Below the pieces are notes generated by a model, which had not been told where the DNA came from, made no database searches, and saw only the letters and a list, made by a program, of their open reading frames with translations. A stretch of 64,000 nt of DNA from Actinoplanes utahensis. GTDB taxonomy: Bacteria > Actinomycetota > Actinomycetes > Mycobacteriales > Micromonosporaceae. The DNA lies in NCBI RefSeq assembly GCF_016862455.1, contig NZ_BOMZ01000110.1, positions 1 through 64,000 on the forward strand. Reading direction: 5' to 3'. Shown piece after piece: positions 54,975-62,102 of this stretch. The first letter of the stretch is position 1, and the number at the start of each line of letters is the position of its first letter. A program made the position numbers and the translations under genes.

Positions 54975-56699
54975 ATGATGAACACCGGAGTGATCTCACC
55001 GCAGGCCCGCACCCGGGCCCTGGAAACCATGTCGTCCGGCGAGGAACTGGACGTGCTGGTCGTCGGCGCCGGAGTGGTCGGGGCCGGCTCGGCGCTGGAC
55101 GCCGCCACCCGCGGCCTCTCCGTCGGCCTCCTGGAGGCCCGCGACTTCGCCAGCGGCACCTCCAGCCGATCCAGCAAGCTCATCCACGGCGGCCTGCGCT
55201 ACCTGGAGATGCTCGACTTCAGCCTGGTCCGGGAGGCACTGCGGGAACGTGGCCTGCTGATCCAGAAGCTCGCCCCGCACCTGGTCCGCCCGGTGCCGTT
55301 CCTCTACCCGCTGCAGAAGCGCGCGTGGGAGCGGTTCTACATCGGCGCCGGCATCGCGCTCTACGACGTCCTCGCGCTCTCCGGCGGCGGGGCGGGCGTG
55401 CCCGTGCACCGGCATCTGAGCCGGGTCGAGGCGCTCAAGGCGTTCCCGTCGCTGCGCCCGGAGACCTTGGTCGGCGCGATCCGCTACTACGACGCGCAGG
55501 TCGACGACGCCCGGCACACCATGTTCCTGGTCCGGACCGCGGCGGCGCACGGGGCGCACGTCGCCTCCCGTACCGAGGTGATCGGCTTCCTCCGGGAGGG
55601 CCGCCGGGTCGTCGGCGTCCGCGCCCGGGACCTGGCGACCGGCGCCGAACTGGAGATCCGCGCCCGCACCGTGATCAACGCGACGGGCGTGTGGACCGGC
55701 GACAGCCAGGCCCTGCTCACCGGCGAGCGCGGCGAGTTCCGGATCACCGCGAGCAAGGGGATCCATCTGGTGGTGCCGCGGGCCCGGATCGCCGGCCACA
55801 CCGGCATGATCCTGCGTACGGCCACCAGCGTGCTCTTCGTCATCCCGTGGGACCAACACTGGATCATCGGAACCACCGACACGAAATGGGACCTGGACAA
55901 GTCCGACCCGGCCGCGTCCGGCAAGGACGTCGACTACCTGCTCGACGAGGTCAACAAGGCCCTGGCCACCCCACTGACCCGCGACGACGTGCAGGGCGTC
56001 TACGCCGGGCTGCGCCCGCTGCTGTCGGCCGAGGCGTCCAGCACCGCCAAGCTGTCCCGCGAGCACGCCGTCGGCAACCCGGTCCCCGGCATGATCGTCG
56101 TCGCCGGCGGCAAGTACACCACCTACCGGGTGATGGCGAAGGACGCCGTCGACGCCGCCGTCCGGGAGCTCGCGGCCCGTGTCCCGCAGTCCTGCACCGA
56201 CCAGGTCCCGCTGCTCGGCGCGGACGGCTACCGCGCCGCCTGGAACCGCCGGGCCGCCCTGGCCCGCCGCTCCGGCCTGACCGTCACCCGGATCGAAAAC
56301 CTCCTGCACCGCTACGGCACCCTGCTCGACGAGGTGCTCGGCCTGATCGAGGCGGACCCGTCGCTGGGCCTGCCGCTCGACGGCGCACCCGGCCACCTGC
56401 GCGCCGAGATCCTCTACTCGGTCACCCACGAGGGCGCCCGCCACCTCGACGACGTCCTCTCCCGCCGTACCCGGATCGCCTTCGAGACCACCGACCGCGG
56501 CGTCACCGCGGCCCGCGCCGCCGCCGGCCTGATCGCGCCCGCCCTGGGCTGGTCCGACGCGGACGCCGACCGAGAGGCCGCCGCCTACGAGTCCCGCGTC
56601 GTCGCCGAACTCGCCGCGCAGACCCAGCCCGACGACACCTCCGCCGACGCGGTGCTCCGTGGCGTCCCGGCCGTCCGTCCGGTGGTCTCCACGGTCTGA
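54975..56699 (+). CDS. glpD: aerobic glycerol-3-phosphate dehydrogenase
   Basis: A 574-residue FAD-dependent flavoprotein that oxidises glycerol-3-phosphate to dihydroxyacetone phosphate at the membrane. Start ATG after GGAAGG (double ATG). FAD-binding VLVVGAGVVGAGSALDAATR (about 28-47), SRSSKLIHGGLRYLEMLDFS (GlpD signature, about 68-87), GAIRYYDAQVDDARHTMFLV, RTVINATGVWTGDSQAL, IASKGIHLVVPRAR-like region ASKGIHLVVPRARIAG, TTDTKWDLDKSDP, VVAGGKYTTYRVMAKDAVDA. C-terminal helical DAO_C domain is complete. Sixteen bp after kinase B; completes glycerol to DHAP. Confidence 0.97.
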   Translation: MMNTGVISPQARTRALETMSSGEELDVLVVGAGVVGAGSALDAATRGLSVGLLEARDFASGTSSRSSKLIHGGLRYLEMLDFSLVREALRERGLLIQKLAPHLVRPVPFLYPLQKRAWERFYIGAGIALYDVLALSGGGAGVPVHRHLSRVEALKAFPSLRPETLVGAIRYYDAQVDDARHTMFLVRTAAAHGAHVASRTEVIGFLREGRRVVGVRARDLATGAELEIRARTVINATGVWTGDSQALLTGERGEFRITASKGIHLVVPRARIAGHTGMILRTATSVLFVIPWDQHWIIGTTDTKWDLDKSDPAASGKDVDYLLDEVNKALATPLTRDDVQGVYAGLRPLLSAEASSTAKLSREHAVGNPVPGMIVVAGGKYTTYRVMAKDAVDAAVRELAARVPQSCTDQVPLLGADGYRAAWNRRAALARRSGLTVTRIENLLHRYGTLLDEVLGLIEADPSLGLPLDGAPGHLRAEILYSVTHEGARHLDDVLSRRTRIAFETTDRGVTAARAAAGLIAPALGWSDADADREAAAYESRVVAELAAQTQPDDTSADAVLRGVPAVRPVVSTV

Positions 56700-56700
56700 G

Positions 56701-56853
56701 CAACCGCCAACGGGCGACGGGCAACCGCCAACGGGCGACGGGCAACCGCCAACGGGCGACGGGCAACCGCCAACGGCCGGCGGCCAACGGCCAACGGCCA
56801 ACGGTCGGCGGTCGGCGGTCGGCGGTCGGCGGTCGGCGGTCGGCGGTCGGCGG
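56701..56853. repeat. minisatellite cluster after glpD (21-bp and 7-bp units)
   Basis: Three perfect 21-bp units CAACCGCCAACGGGCGACGGG (56701-56763) plus a partial fourth, then about three CCAACGG units (to about 56804), then seven perfect TCGGCGG units (56805-56853). They fill the space between the glpD stop and a leader region. Confidence 0.92.
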
Positions 56854-57423
56854 TTGAGAAAATCTAGGCTCACGGTGCTAGACATTCTCTTCGGGTGGGA
56901 TTAGTGTTTCTCCTGTCGAAAGAAAAGATCTACCGAAGACGCAGACGAGAGACCGAGCGTCAAGCAGGGCCCGGATCGTTCGTGGCTCGCTCGGCTCAGC
57001 GGCTCACGACCAACGTGACCGCTCCAGTGGTTTGAGTGAGAGGTAGTTTTTCAAGACCCTGACGTAACTCCAGGTCAGGGCAGCTCGTCGCACATGCGTG
57101 GGGCCATGAAGTCGCGTGGGGCTCCGGCATCGGCGGGTCGTGACACCGCAACAGGAAGTATCGAAAGAAGAGAAAAGGGAGGGCAAAGCACCGTTGGATC
57201 GCCCGCGGCCAGATCGTTTCGACAGCTCTGGCGGGCGGACACCGCAGTTTCCATCGATTGAGAGGTGGTCTCCGGTCACGCTTATGCGATCCCCGCGCCC
57301 AGCGCCGTCGATGACGGTTCGCGCGGATACGAAAACCAGCGAACCTGCTGGCAGATGGTGTTCTTGACCCACTACCCTGGGCCCCGGCGCGTTTGCGCCG
57401 GGGCCCTCGTCATGGAGGTGTAA
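56854..57423 (+). other. long leader or intergenic region of the MerR-like gene
   Basis: About 570 bp with no credible gene. It is less GC-rich than the rest and holds possible promoter boxes (TTGAGA at 56854-56859 and TAGACA at 56879-56884, 19-bp spacing), a 7-bp-stem hairpin near 57056-57079, and a strong hairpin at the end. Short plus-strand open frames lack ribosome binding sites. It may contain an unannotated small RNA or a regulatory leader. Confidence 0.45.
57379..57406 (+). terminator. terminator-like hairpin 8 nt before the ribosome binding site
   Basis: 12-bp perfect GC stem (57379-57390 with 57395-57406) and GTTT loop, followed by GGAGG at 57414 and GTG at 57424. Positioned as an attenuator, or the end of an upstream small RNA. 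Confidence 0.7.
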
Positions 57424-57744
57424 GTGGCCCAAGCCGACGACATGTTCGGAGACGACGACTATCCCGCCTACACGATGGGCCGCGCCGCGGAGATCACGGG
57501 CGCCTCGCAGGACTTCTTGCGCCGGCTCGACGAAGCAAAGCTGATCAAACCGTTCCGCTCGGCGGGCGGCCACCGCCGCTACTCCCGTTACCAGTTGCGC
57601 CTCGCCGCACGGGCCCGGGAGATGGTGGACCAGGGCACCCCCCTGGAAGCGGCGTGCCGCATCATCATCCTCGAGGACCAGCTTGAGGAGGCCCTCGAGC
57701 AGAACCGGAAACTACAAGGTCAACGTCCTGCCCAGGCCGGCTGA
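57424..57744 (+). CDS. small MerR-type HTH regulator
   Basis: A 106-residue single-domain regulator. GTG start with GGAGG 5 nt upstream. N-terminal DDDYPAYTMGRAAEITGASQ, then DFLRRLDEAKLIKPFRSAGG with HRRYSRYQLRLAARAREMVD, the MerR wing-helix pattern (GGHRRYS). A C-terminal coiled coil follows (EACRIIILEDQLEEALEQNR), which would give a dimer. Lengths and pattern match conserved actinobacterial MerR-like proteins of unknown target. The 5' region is long with a strong hairpin just before the ribosome binding site. Confidence 0.88.
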   Translation: MAQADDMFGDDDYPAYTMGRAAEITGASQDFLRRLDEAKLIKPFRSAGGHRRYSRYQLRLAARAREMVDQGTPLEAACRIIILEDQLEEALEQNRKLQGQRPAQAG

Positions 57745-58219
57745 CCCCGGCAGGCATCACCGCCATACGGTCTTTCTCCTCCCGGAGAGAGGCCGTTCGC
57801 CGTTTCCGCCCCGCACTCCCCCACCGGCGGCTCGGGCGCCGGGACGGGCCGCGACGAGTCAGGCCGTCGCGGGTCAGACCCAGACGCGGGACGGGCCGCC
57901 ACGAGGCAGACCGTCACGGGTCAAGCCCAGATGCAAGACGGGCCGCCACGAGTCAGGCCGCCTCAGGTCAGACCCAGACGCGGGACGGGCCGCCACGAGG
58001 CAGACCGTCACGGGTCAAGCCCAGACGCAAGACGCGCCGCCACGAGTCAGGCCGCCTCAGGTCAGACCCAGACGCAAGACGCGCCGCCACGAGGCAGACC
58101 GCCTCAGGTCAGACCCAGACGCAAGACGCGCCGCCACGAGTCGGACCGCTACGGGTCGGGCCCAGACGCGGGTCAGACAGCCGCGGGTCGGGCCCAGACG
58201 CGGTCCAGACAGCCGCGGG
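57745..58219. other. intergenic region filled by a repeat array
   Basis: Between the convergent MerR-like gene and the M50-like gene. The first 100 bp have no recognisable element; most of the rest is the 47-bp repeat array (57843-58235). Long open frames across it only reflect the repeat period. Confidence 0.5.
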
Positions 58220-58235
58220 TCAGGCCCAGATGCGG
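57843..58235. repeat. 47-bp tandem array (7 units) plus two 32-bp units at a gene 3' end
   Basis: Units start at 57843, 57890, 57937, 57984, 58031, 58078 and 58125, each 47 bp, alternating two subtypes (CACGAGGCAGACC and CACGAGTCAGGCC). Two 32-bp units follow (58172 and 58204); the last contains the stop codon (TCA, 58220-58222) and final codons of the M50-like gene. All units share (C/G)CCCAGA(C/T)GC, which comes from that gene end. Confidence 0.92.
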
Positions 58236-58885
58236 AGGAAGAGGGTGCCCAGGACGTCGACGATGTGCAGGAGGAGCGGGTAGCCCAGCGGAAAGAAGGC
58301 GGCGATCAGCAGGATCAGCGCACCGATGTTCTTGTCCTCGAACCACAGGCGCAGCCAGGCCATCGACGGGCCCGGGCGGCGCAGCGCGTGCCACAGGATG
58401 CCGAAACCGTCCAGTGGCGGGATCGGGATCAGGGCGAGCAGGCCGAAACCCAGCAGGCCGGTGCCCAGGGACAGGACCGCCTGTTCGGCGTAGGGCAGCG
58501 GGAGGTAGCCGCGCAGGATCACGCCGGGGCTGAGCATGGCGAGCCAGTCACCGGAGAAGGCGAGGGCGTAACCGGCGATGATCAGCTCGCCGGCCAGGAT
58601 GCAGGCGACCGGGCCGGCGGCGAAGACGGCGGCGGCGCGGCCCCGGCCCTTCCAGCGCGGCACCTCGTCGACGGTGACCTGGCGGCCCCAGCCGGTGCCG
58701 CCGATGGCGGCGCAGACCGCACCGAACGGGTCGATCTCCTCGCGCGCGCGCAGCGGTCCGCGGCTTTCGCCCAGGCCGACGACGCGCGCGGTGAAGCGCA
58801 TGGCGACGGCGCGCAGCGCGAGGCCGAGCAGGAAGGCGACGACCAGGGCGACGAACGCCACCGGCTCGCCGAGTGCGAAGAGCAC
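58220..58885 (-). CDS. M50-like (site-2 protease-type) membrane protein without HExxH
   Basis: A 221-residue integral membrane protein with about six helices, resembling bacterial site-2 protease-type proteins. It has the second M50 half, LALIPIPPLDGFGILWHALR (PLDG-type motif, about 165), and EIDPFGAVCAAIGGTGWG near residue 50 where other members of the actinobacterial group have DPxG. But the zinc-binding HExxH is missing in the first helix (VALVVAFLLGLALRAVAMRF), so it cannot be an active protease by the known mechanism. Lies 11 bp downstream of parA, same strand, in the conserved parA neighbourhood. Its end is part of a repeat array. Confidence 0.75.
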   Translation of the reverse strand: MLFALGEPVAFVALVVAFLLGLALRAVAMRFTARVVGLGESRGPLRAREEIDPFGAVCAAIGGTGWGRQVTVDEVPRWKGRGRAAAVFAAGPVACILAGELIIAGYALAFSGDWLAMLSPGVILRGYLPLPYAEQAVLSLGTGLLGFGLLALIPIPPLDGFGILWHALRRPGPSMAWLRLWFEDKNIGALILLIAAFFPLGYPLLLHIVDVLGTLFLRIWA

Positions 58886-58896
58886 GGGTTGTGGAC

Positions 58897-59829
58897 CTAG
58901 TCCCGTTCTGTCTGGGAGGCGATGACCTCGCGAGCGAGCTGCCGGTAGTTGCGGGCGCCGGAGGACGCCGGATCCAGCGTAGTGATCGGAGCGCCGGCGA
59001 CGGTCGACTCGGGGAACTTGACCGTCTTGGTGATGACCGTCTGGTAGACCTTGTCACCGAAGGCCTCCACCACACGCTGCAGCACCTGGCGGCAGTGGGT
59101 GGTGCGGGAGTCGTACATCGTCGCGAGGATGCCCTCGAGCTCGAGGTCGAAGTTGAGCCGCTCGCGCACCTTGTCGATGGTGTCCAGCAGCAGCGCCACA
59201 CCACGGAGGGAGAAGAACTCACACTCCAGGGGGATGAGCACGCCGTGCGCGATGGTGAGCGCGTTGATCGCCAGCAGGCCCAGGGAGGGCTGGCAGTCGA
59301 TCAGGATGAAGTCGTACTCCTTACGGACCGAGCGCAGGGCCCGGGCCAGCGCCATCTCCCGGGCGACCTCGTTGACCAGCTGGATCTCGGCGGCGGAGAG
59401 GTCGATGTTGGCGGGCAGCAGGTGCAGGCCGGCGACATCGGTCTTGATGATGACGTCCTCGGTGGCGACGTCGTCCTGCATGAGCAGGTTGTAGACGCTC
59501 AGGTCGAGGTTGTGCGGGTTCACCCCGAGGCCGACGGAGCAGGCGCCCTGCGGGTCGAAGTCGACGAGGAGGACCTTCTGCCCGTACTCCGCGAGGGCGG
59601 CACCGAGGTTGATGGTGGTCGTCGTCTTACCGACGCCACCCTTCTGGTTCGCCAGGGCGATGATGCGGGCCGGGCCGTGCTTGTCCTTCGGCATCGGCTC
59701 GGGGATCGGGCGGCGCATCGTGTATGCCGTGGGGTCGGCGGGACCCAGATCGGCGCCGAGGTCCAGGGAGTTCTGCTGTGCTCGGAGCGTGGAAGTCCAG
59801 GCCTCCGCACGCTCGCCGTTCCCTGACAT
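58897..59829 (-). CDS. ParA-family ATPase
   Basis: A 310-residue deviant-Walker ATPase. Start MSGNGERAEAWTS; an ATG 16 codons earlier is possible. Walker A IIALANQKGGVGKTTTTINL (about 56-75), A' motif LLVDFDPQGACSVGLGV, Walker B DFILIDCQPSLGLLAINALT (about 167-186), LIPLECEFFSLRGVALLLDT and the end VTKTVKFPESTVAGAPITTL. These ParA homologues next to scpAB are distinct from the chromosome partition parAB by lacking a ParB partner, and may help position SMC or other cargo. It is followed by the M50-like gene after 11 bp, in a row with xerD and ald upstream. Confidence 0.94.
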   Translation of the reverse strand: MSGNGERAEAWTSTLRAQQNSLDLGADLGPADPTAYTMRRPIPEPMPKDKHGPARIIALANQKGGVGKTTTTINLGAALAEYGQKVLLVDFDPQGACSVGLGVNPHNLDLSVYNLLMQDDVATEDVIIKTDVAGLHLLPANIDLSAAEIQLVNEVAREMALARALRSVRKEYDFILIDCQPSLGLLAINALTIAHGVLIPLECEFFSLRGVALLLDTIDKVRERLNFDLELEGILATMYDSRTTHCRQVLQRVVEAFGDKVYQTVITKTVKFPESTVAGAPITTLDPASSGARNYRQLAREVIASQTERD

Positions 59830-59981
59830 CGCCCTCGCCCCCTTCCGACCAGTGTCTTGAACCCGATTGGCATTCACTTCTCCGCCGCGGGGCTAGCACA
59901 GTCGATGCCCGACTGTACGCCACACGCGCCGCCACGCCGGGGTCAGTCATTCGGCGTGTCGCACCTACGCGTCCCTAACGT

Positions 59982-60896
59982 CTAACGAGCGCGCGGGTGT
60001 GCGGTCGCGTACACCTCTCGGAGGCGTTCGACGGTCACCAGGGTATACACCTGCGTCGTGGTGACCGAGGCGTGTCCCAGCAGTTCTTGCACCACCCGCA
60101 CGTCCGCTCCCCCGTCGAGCAGATGCGTCGCGTAGGAGTGACGCAGCGTGTGCGGGCTGACCGCGTACGGCCCGTCGACGGGCAGGCCCACGGCCACGGC
60201 GCAGCGGTGCAGGGCGGTCCAGGCGCTCTGCCGGGACAGCCGGCCGCCGCGGGCGTTGAGGAACACGGCGGGCGTGCCCCGGCCCTGCGCGGCGAGCGAG
60301 GGCCGGGCCCGTACCAGATAGGCCCGCACCGCGGCCCGTGCGTAACCGCCGACCGGGACCAGCCGCGTCTTCCCGCCCTTGCCCCGCAGGACCACCGCGG
60401 GTTCCTCGTCCAGTTCGAGGTCGTCGATGTCGGCGCCGACCGCCTCGGAGATCCGGGCGCCGGTGCCGTACAGGAACTCCAGCAGCGCCCGGTCGCGGAG
60501 GCCGAGCGGCGAGTCCGCGTCCGGGACCCCGAGCAGCCGTTCCACCTGCTCCACGTCGAGGGCCTTGGGCAGGCGTTTCGGCGGGGCGGGTAGCCGTACC
60601 CCGGAAGCCACGTCGTGCGGGATCAACCGCTCCCGGACCGCAAACCGGTGCAGGCCGCGGACCGCCGACATGGCCCGCGCGGCCGACGCCGCCGCCAGAC
60701 CCTCCTCGCGCAGGGCGGCCAGATGCCCGCTGACGTCCGCCTCGCGCACCTCGCCGAGGCCGGTGATACCGGCGGCGGCCAGCCGTTCGGCGTACCGCTC
60801 CAGGTCGCGGCGGTAGGAGGCGAGCGTGTTGCGGGAGAGGCCGCGTTCCACGCTCAGATGGTCGAGGTAGCTCCTGATCGCGCGGTCCGGGCTCAG
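59982..60896 (-). CDS. xerD: site-specific tyrosine recombinase XerD
   Basis: A 304-residue recombinase that resolves chromosome dimers at dif together with XerC. The start is placed at CTG (L-S-P-D-R-A-I-R): its CTGA overlaps the TGA of ald, and GGAGG lies 7 nt before. No ATG, GTG or TTG lies in frame within the N-terminal domain except deep inside. SAM-like domain: [20 protein letters not shown] (about 8-27). Catalytic: Arg in [17 protein letters not shown], Lys in [29 protein letters not shown] (HxxR), [16 protein letters not shown] with Tyr. All residues are present. Translational coupling with ald is therefore likely. Confidence 0.93.
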   Translation of the reverse strand: MSPDRAIRSYLDHLSVERGLSRNTLASYRRDLERYAERLAAAGITGLGEVREADVSGHLAALREEGLAAASAARAMSAVRGLHRFAVRERLIPHDVASGVRLPAPPKRLPKALDVEQVERLLGVPDADSPLGLRDRALLEFLYGTGARISEAVGADIDDLELDEEPAVVLRGKGGKTRLVPVGGYARAAVRAYLVRARPSLAAQGRGTPAVFLNARGGRLSRQSAWTALHRCAVAVGLPVDGPYAVSPHTLRHSYATHLLDGGADVRVVQELLGHASVTTTQVYTLVTVERLREVYATAHPRAR

Positions 60897-62008
60897 AGCA
60901 GCACCTCCGTCAGGGGTCTCGGCCGCATCCCGTGCGCCTCGGCGACCGGGCCGTAGACGACGTCGCCGTCGAACGTGTTGAGGCCCGCCGCGAGCGCCGG
61001 GTCGGCCCGCATGGCGCCGCGCCAGCCGAGGGCGGCCAGTTCGAGAGCGTACGGCAGGGTCACGTTGGTGAGCGCGTAGGTGCTGGTGTTCGGCACCGCG
61101 CCGGGCATGTTGGCGACGCAGTAGAACAACGACTCGTGCACCCGGTACGTCGGGTCGTCGTGGGTGGTCGGCCGGGAGTCCTCGAAGCAGCCGCCCTGGT
61201 CGATCGAGATGTCGACGAGCACGCTGCCCGGTTTCATCCGGGCCACCAGGTCGTGGGCGATCAGGGTCGGCGCCTTCGCCCCGGGCACCAGGACCGCGCC
61301 GATCACCAGGTCGGCGTCGAGGACGGCCTTCTCGATCTCGTACGCGTTCGACGCGATCGTCTGCACGTGGCCGCGATAGTCGGCGTCCACCGCCCGCAGC
61401 CGGGCCACGTTCTTGTCCAGCAACAGCACCTCGGCCTGCATGCCGAGCGCGATCGCCGCCGCGTTCAGCCCGGACACCCCGGCGCCGATCACGACGACCT
61501 TGGCCGCGTACACCCCGGGGACACCGCCCATCAGCACCCCGCGCCCGCCGCCCTGGCGCATCAGGTGGTACGCCCCGACCTGCGGAGCGAGCCGCCCGGC
61601 CACCTCGGACATCGGGGCGAGCAGCGGCAGTGACCGGTCCGGCAGTTCGACCGTCTCGTAGGCGATCCCGGTCACCTTGCGCTCCAGCAGCGCGTCCGTG
61701 CACTCCTTGGACGCGGCCAGATGCAGGTAGGTGAAGAGCACCTGGCCGGGCCGCAGCCGGTGGTGCTCCTCCGGGACCGGCTCCTTGACCTTGAGGATGA
61801 GCTCGCCCGCGGCCCAGACGTCGTCGGCGTCCGGCAGGATCGTCGCTCCGGCCGTCCGGTAGTCACCGTCGGTTATCGACGACCCCGTTCCGGCTCCGGA
61901 CTGGACGAACACCTGATGACCGTGGCGGGTGAACTCGTAGACACCGGACGGGGTGATCGCCACCCGGTGCTCGTTGTTCTTGACCTCGGTGGGAATCCCG
62001 ACCTTCAT
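60893..62008 (-). CDS. ald: alanine dehydrogenase
   Basis: A 371-residue NAD-dependent enzyme converting L-alanine to pyruvate and ammonia. Start [20 protein letters not shown]; family motifs [16 protein letters not shown] (Glu, Arg, and Lys lines), [20 protein letters not shown] (about 130-149), [20 protein letters not shown] (NAD-binding, about 168-187), [34 protein letters not shown] and [20 protein letters not shown]. Normal length. A TACTCT box ends 7 nt before ATG, so leaderless expression is likely. Overlaps xerD as above, and the pair probably continues into parA. Confidence 0.97.
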   Translation of the reverse strand: MKVGIPTEVKNNEHRVAITPSGVYEFTRHGHQVFVQSGAGTGSSITDGDYRTAGATILPDADDVWAAGELILKVKEPVPEEHHRLRPGQVLFTYLHLAASKECTDALLERKVTGIAYETVELPDRSLPLLAPMSEVAGRLAPQVGAYHLMRQGGGRGVLMGGVPGVYAAKVVVIGAGVSGLNAAAIALGMQAEVLLLDKNVARLRAVDADYRGHVQTIASNAYEIEKAVLDADLVIGAVLVPGAKAPTLIAHDLVARMKPGSVLVDISIDQGGCFEDSRPTTHDDPTYRVHESLFYCVANMPGAVPNTSTYALTNVTLPYALELAALGWRGAMRADPALAAGLNTFDGDVVYGPVAEAHGMRPRPLTEVLL

Positions 62009-62015
62009 ACGCCGG

Positions 62016-62021
62016 AGAGTA
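62016..62021 (-). promoter_or_regulatory. leaderless -10 element TACTCT before ald
   Basis: Minus-strand TACTCT ends 7 nt before the ATG at 62008; no Shine-Dalgarno sequence. Confidence 0.5.
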
Positions 62022-62058
62022 CCCCTGAGCTGGTGATCTTTCCCGGTTCACGGATCGC

Positions 62059-62089
62059 GATCCCCCGGCGGGCGAGCCGCCGGGGGATC
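62059..62089 (-). terminator. hairpin terminator upstream of ald
   Basis: 13-bp perfect stem (62059-62071 with 62077-62089) and a 5-nt loop, 14 bp after the stop of the right-hand gene and 50 bp before the ald start. It separates the two transcription units. Confidence 0.85.
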
Positions 62090-62102
62090 TGCGGGGCGTG
62101 GG

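Noticed and set aside
56701-56853. CRISPR or iteron origin
   Set aside because: Units are 21 and 7 bp without spacers, and no replication gene lies next to them.
54996-56885. Long minus-strand frame antisense to glpD
   Set aside because: No ribosome binding site with meaning, low-complexity translation and complete overlap with glpD.
57100-57400. tmRNA or RNase P RNA in the leader
   Set aside because: A short TTTCGACAG string recalls tmRNA, but there is no matching acceptor/T arm or tag reading frame.
57843-58235. CRISPR-like array
   Set aside because: 47-bp units are contiguous with no unique spacers, so this is a minisatellite, not a repeat-spacer array.
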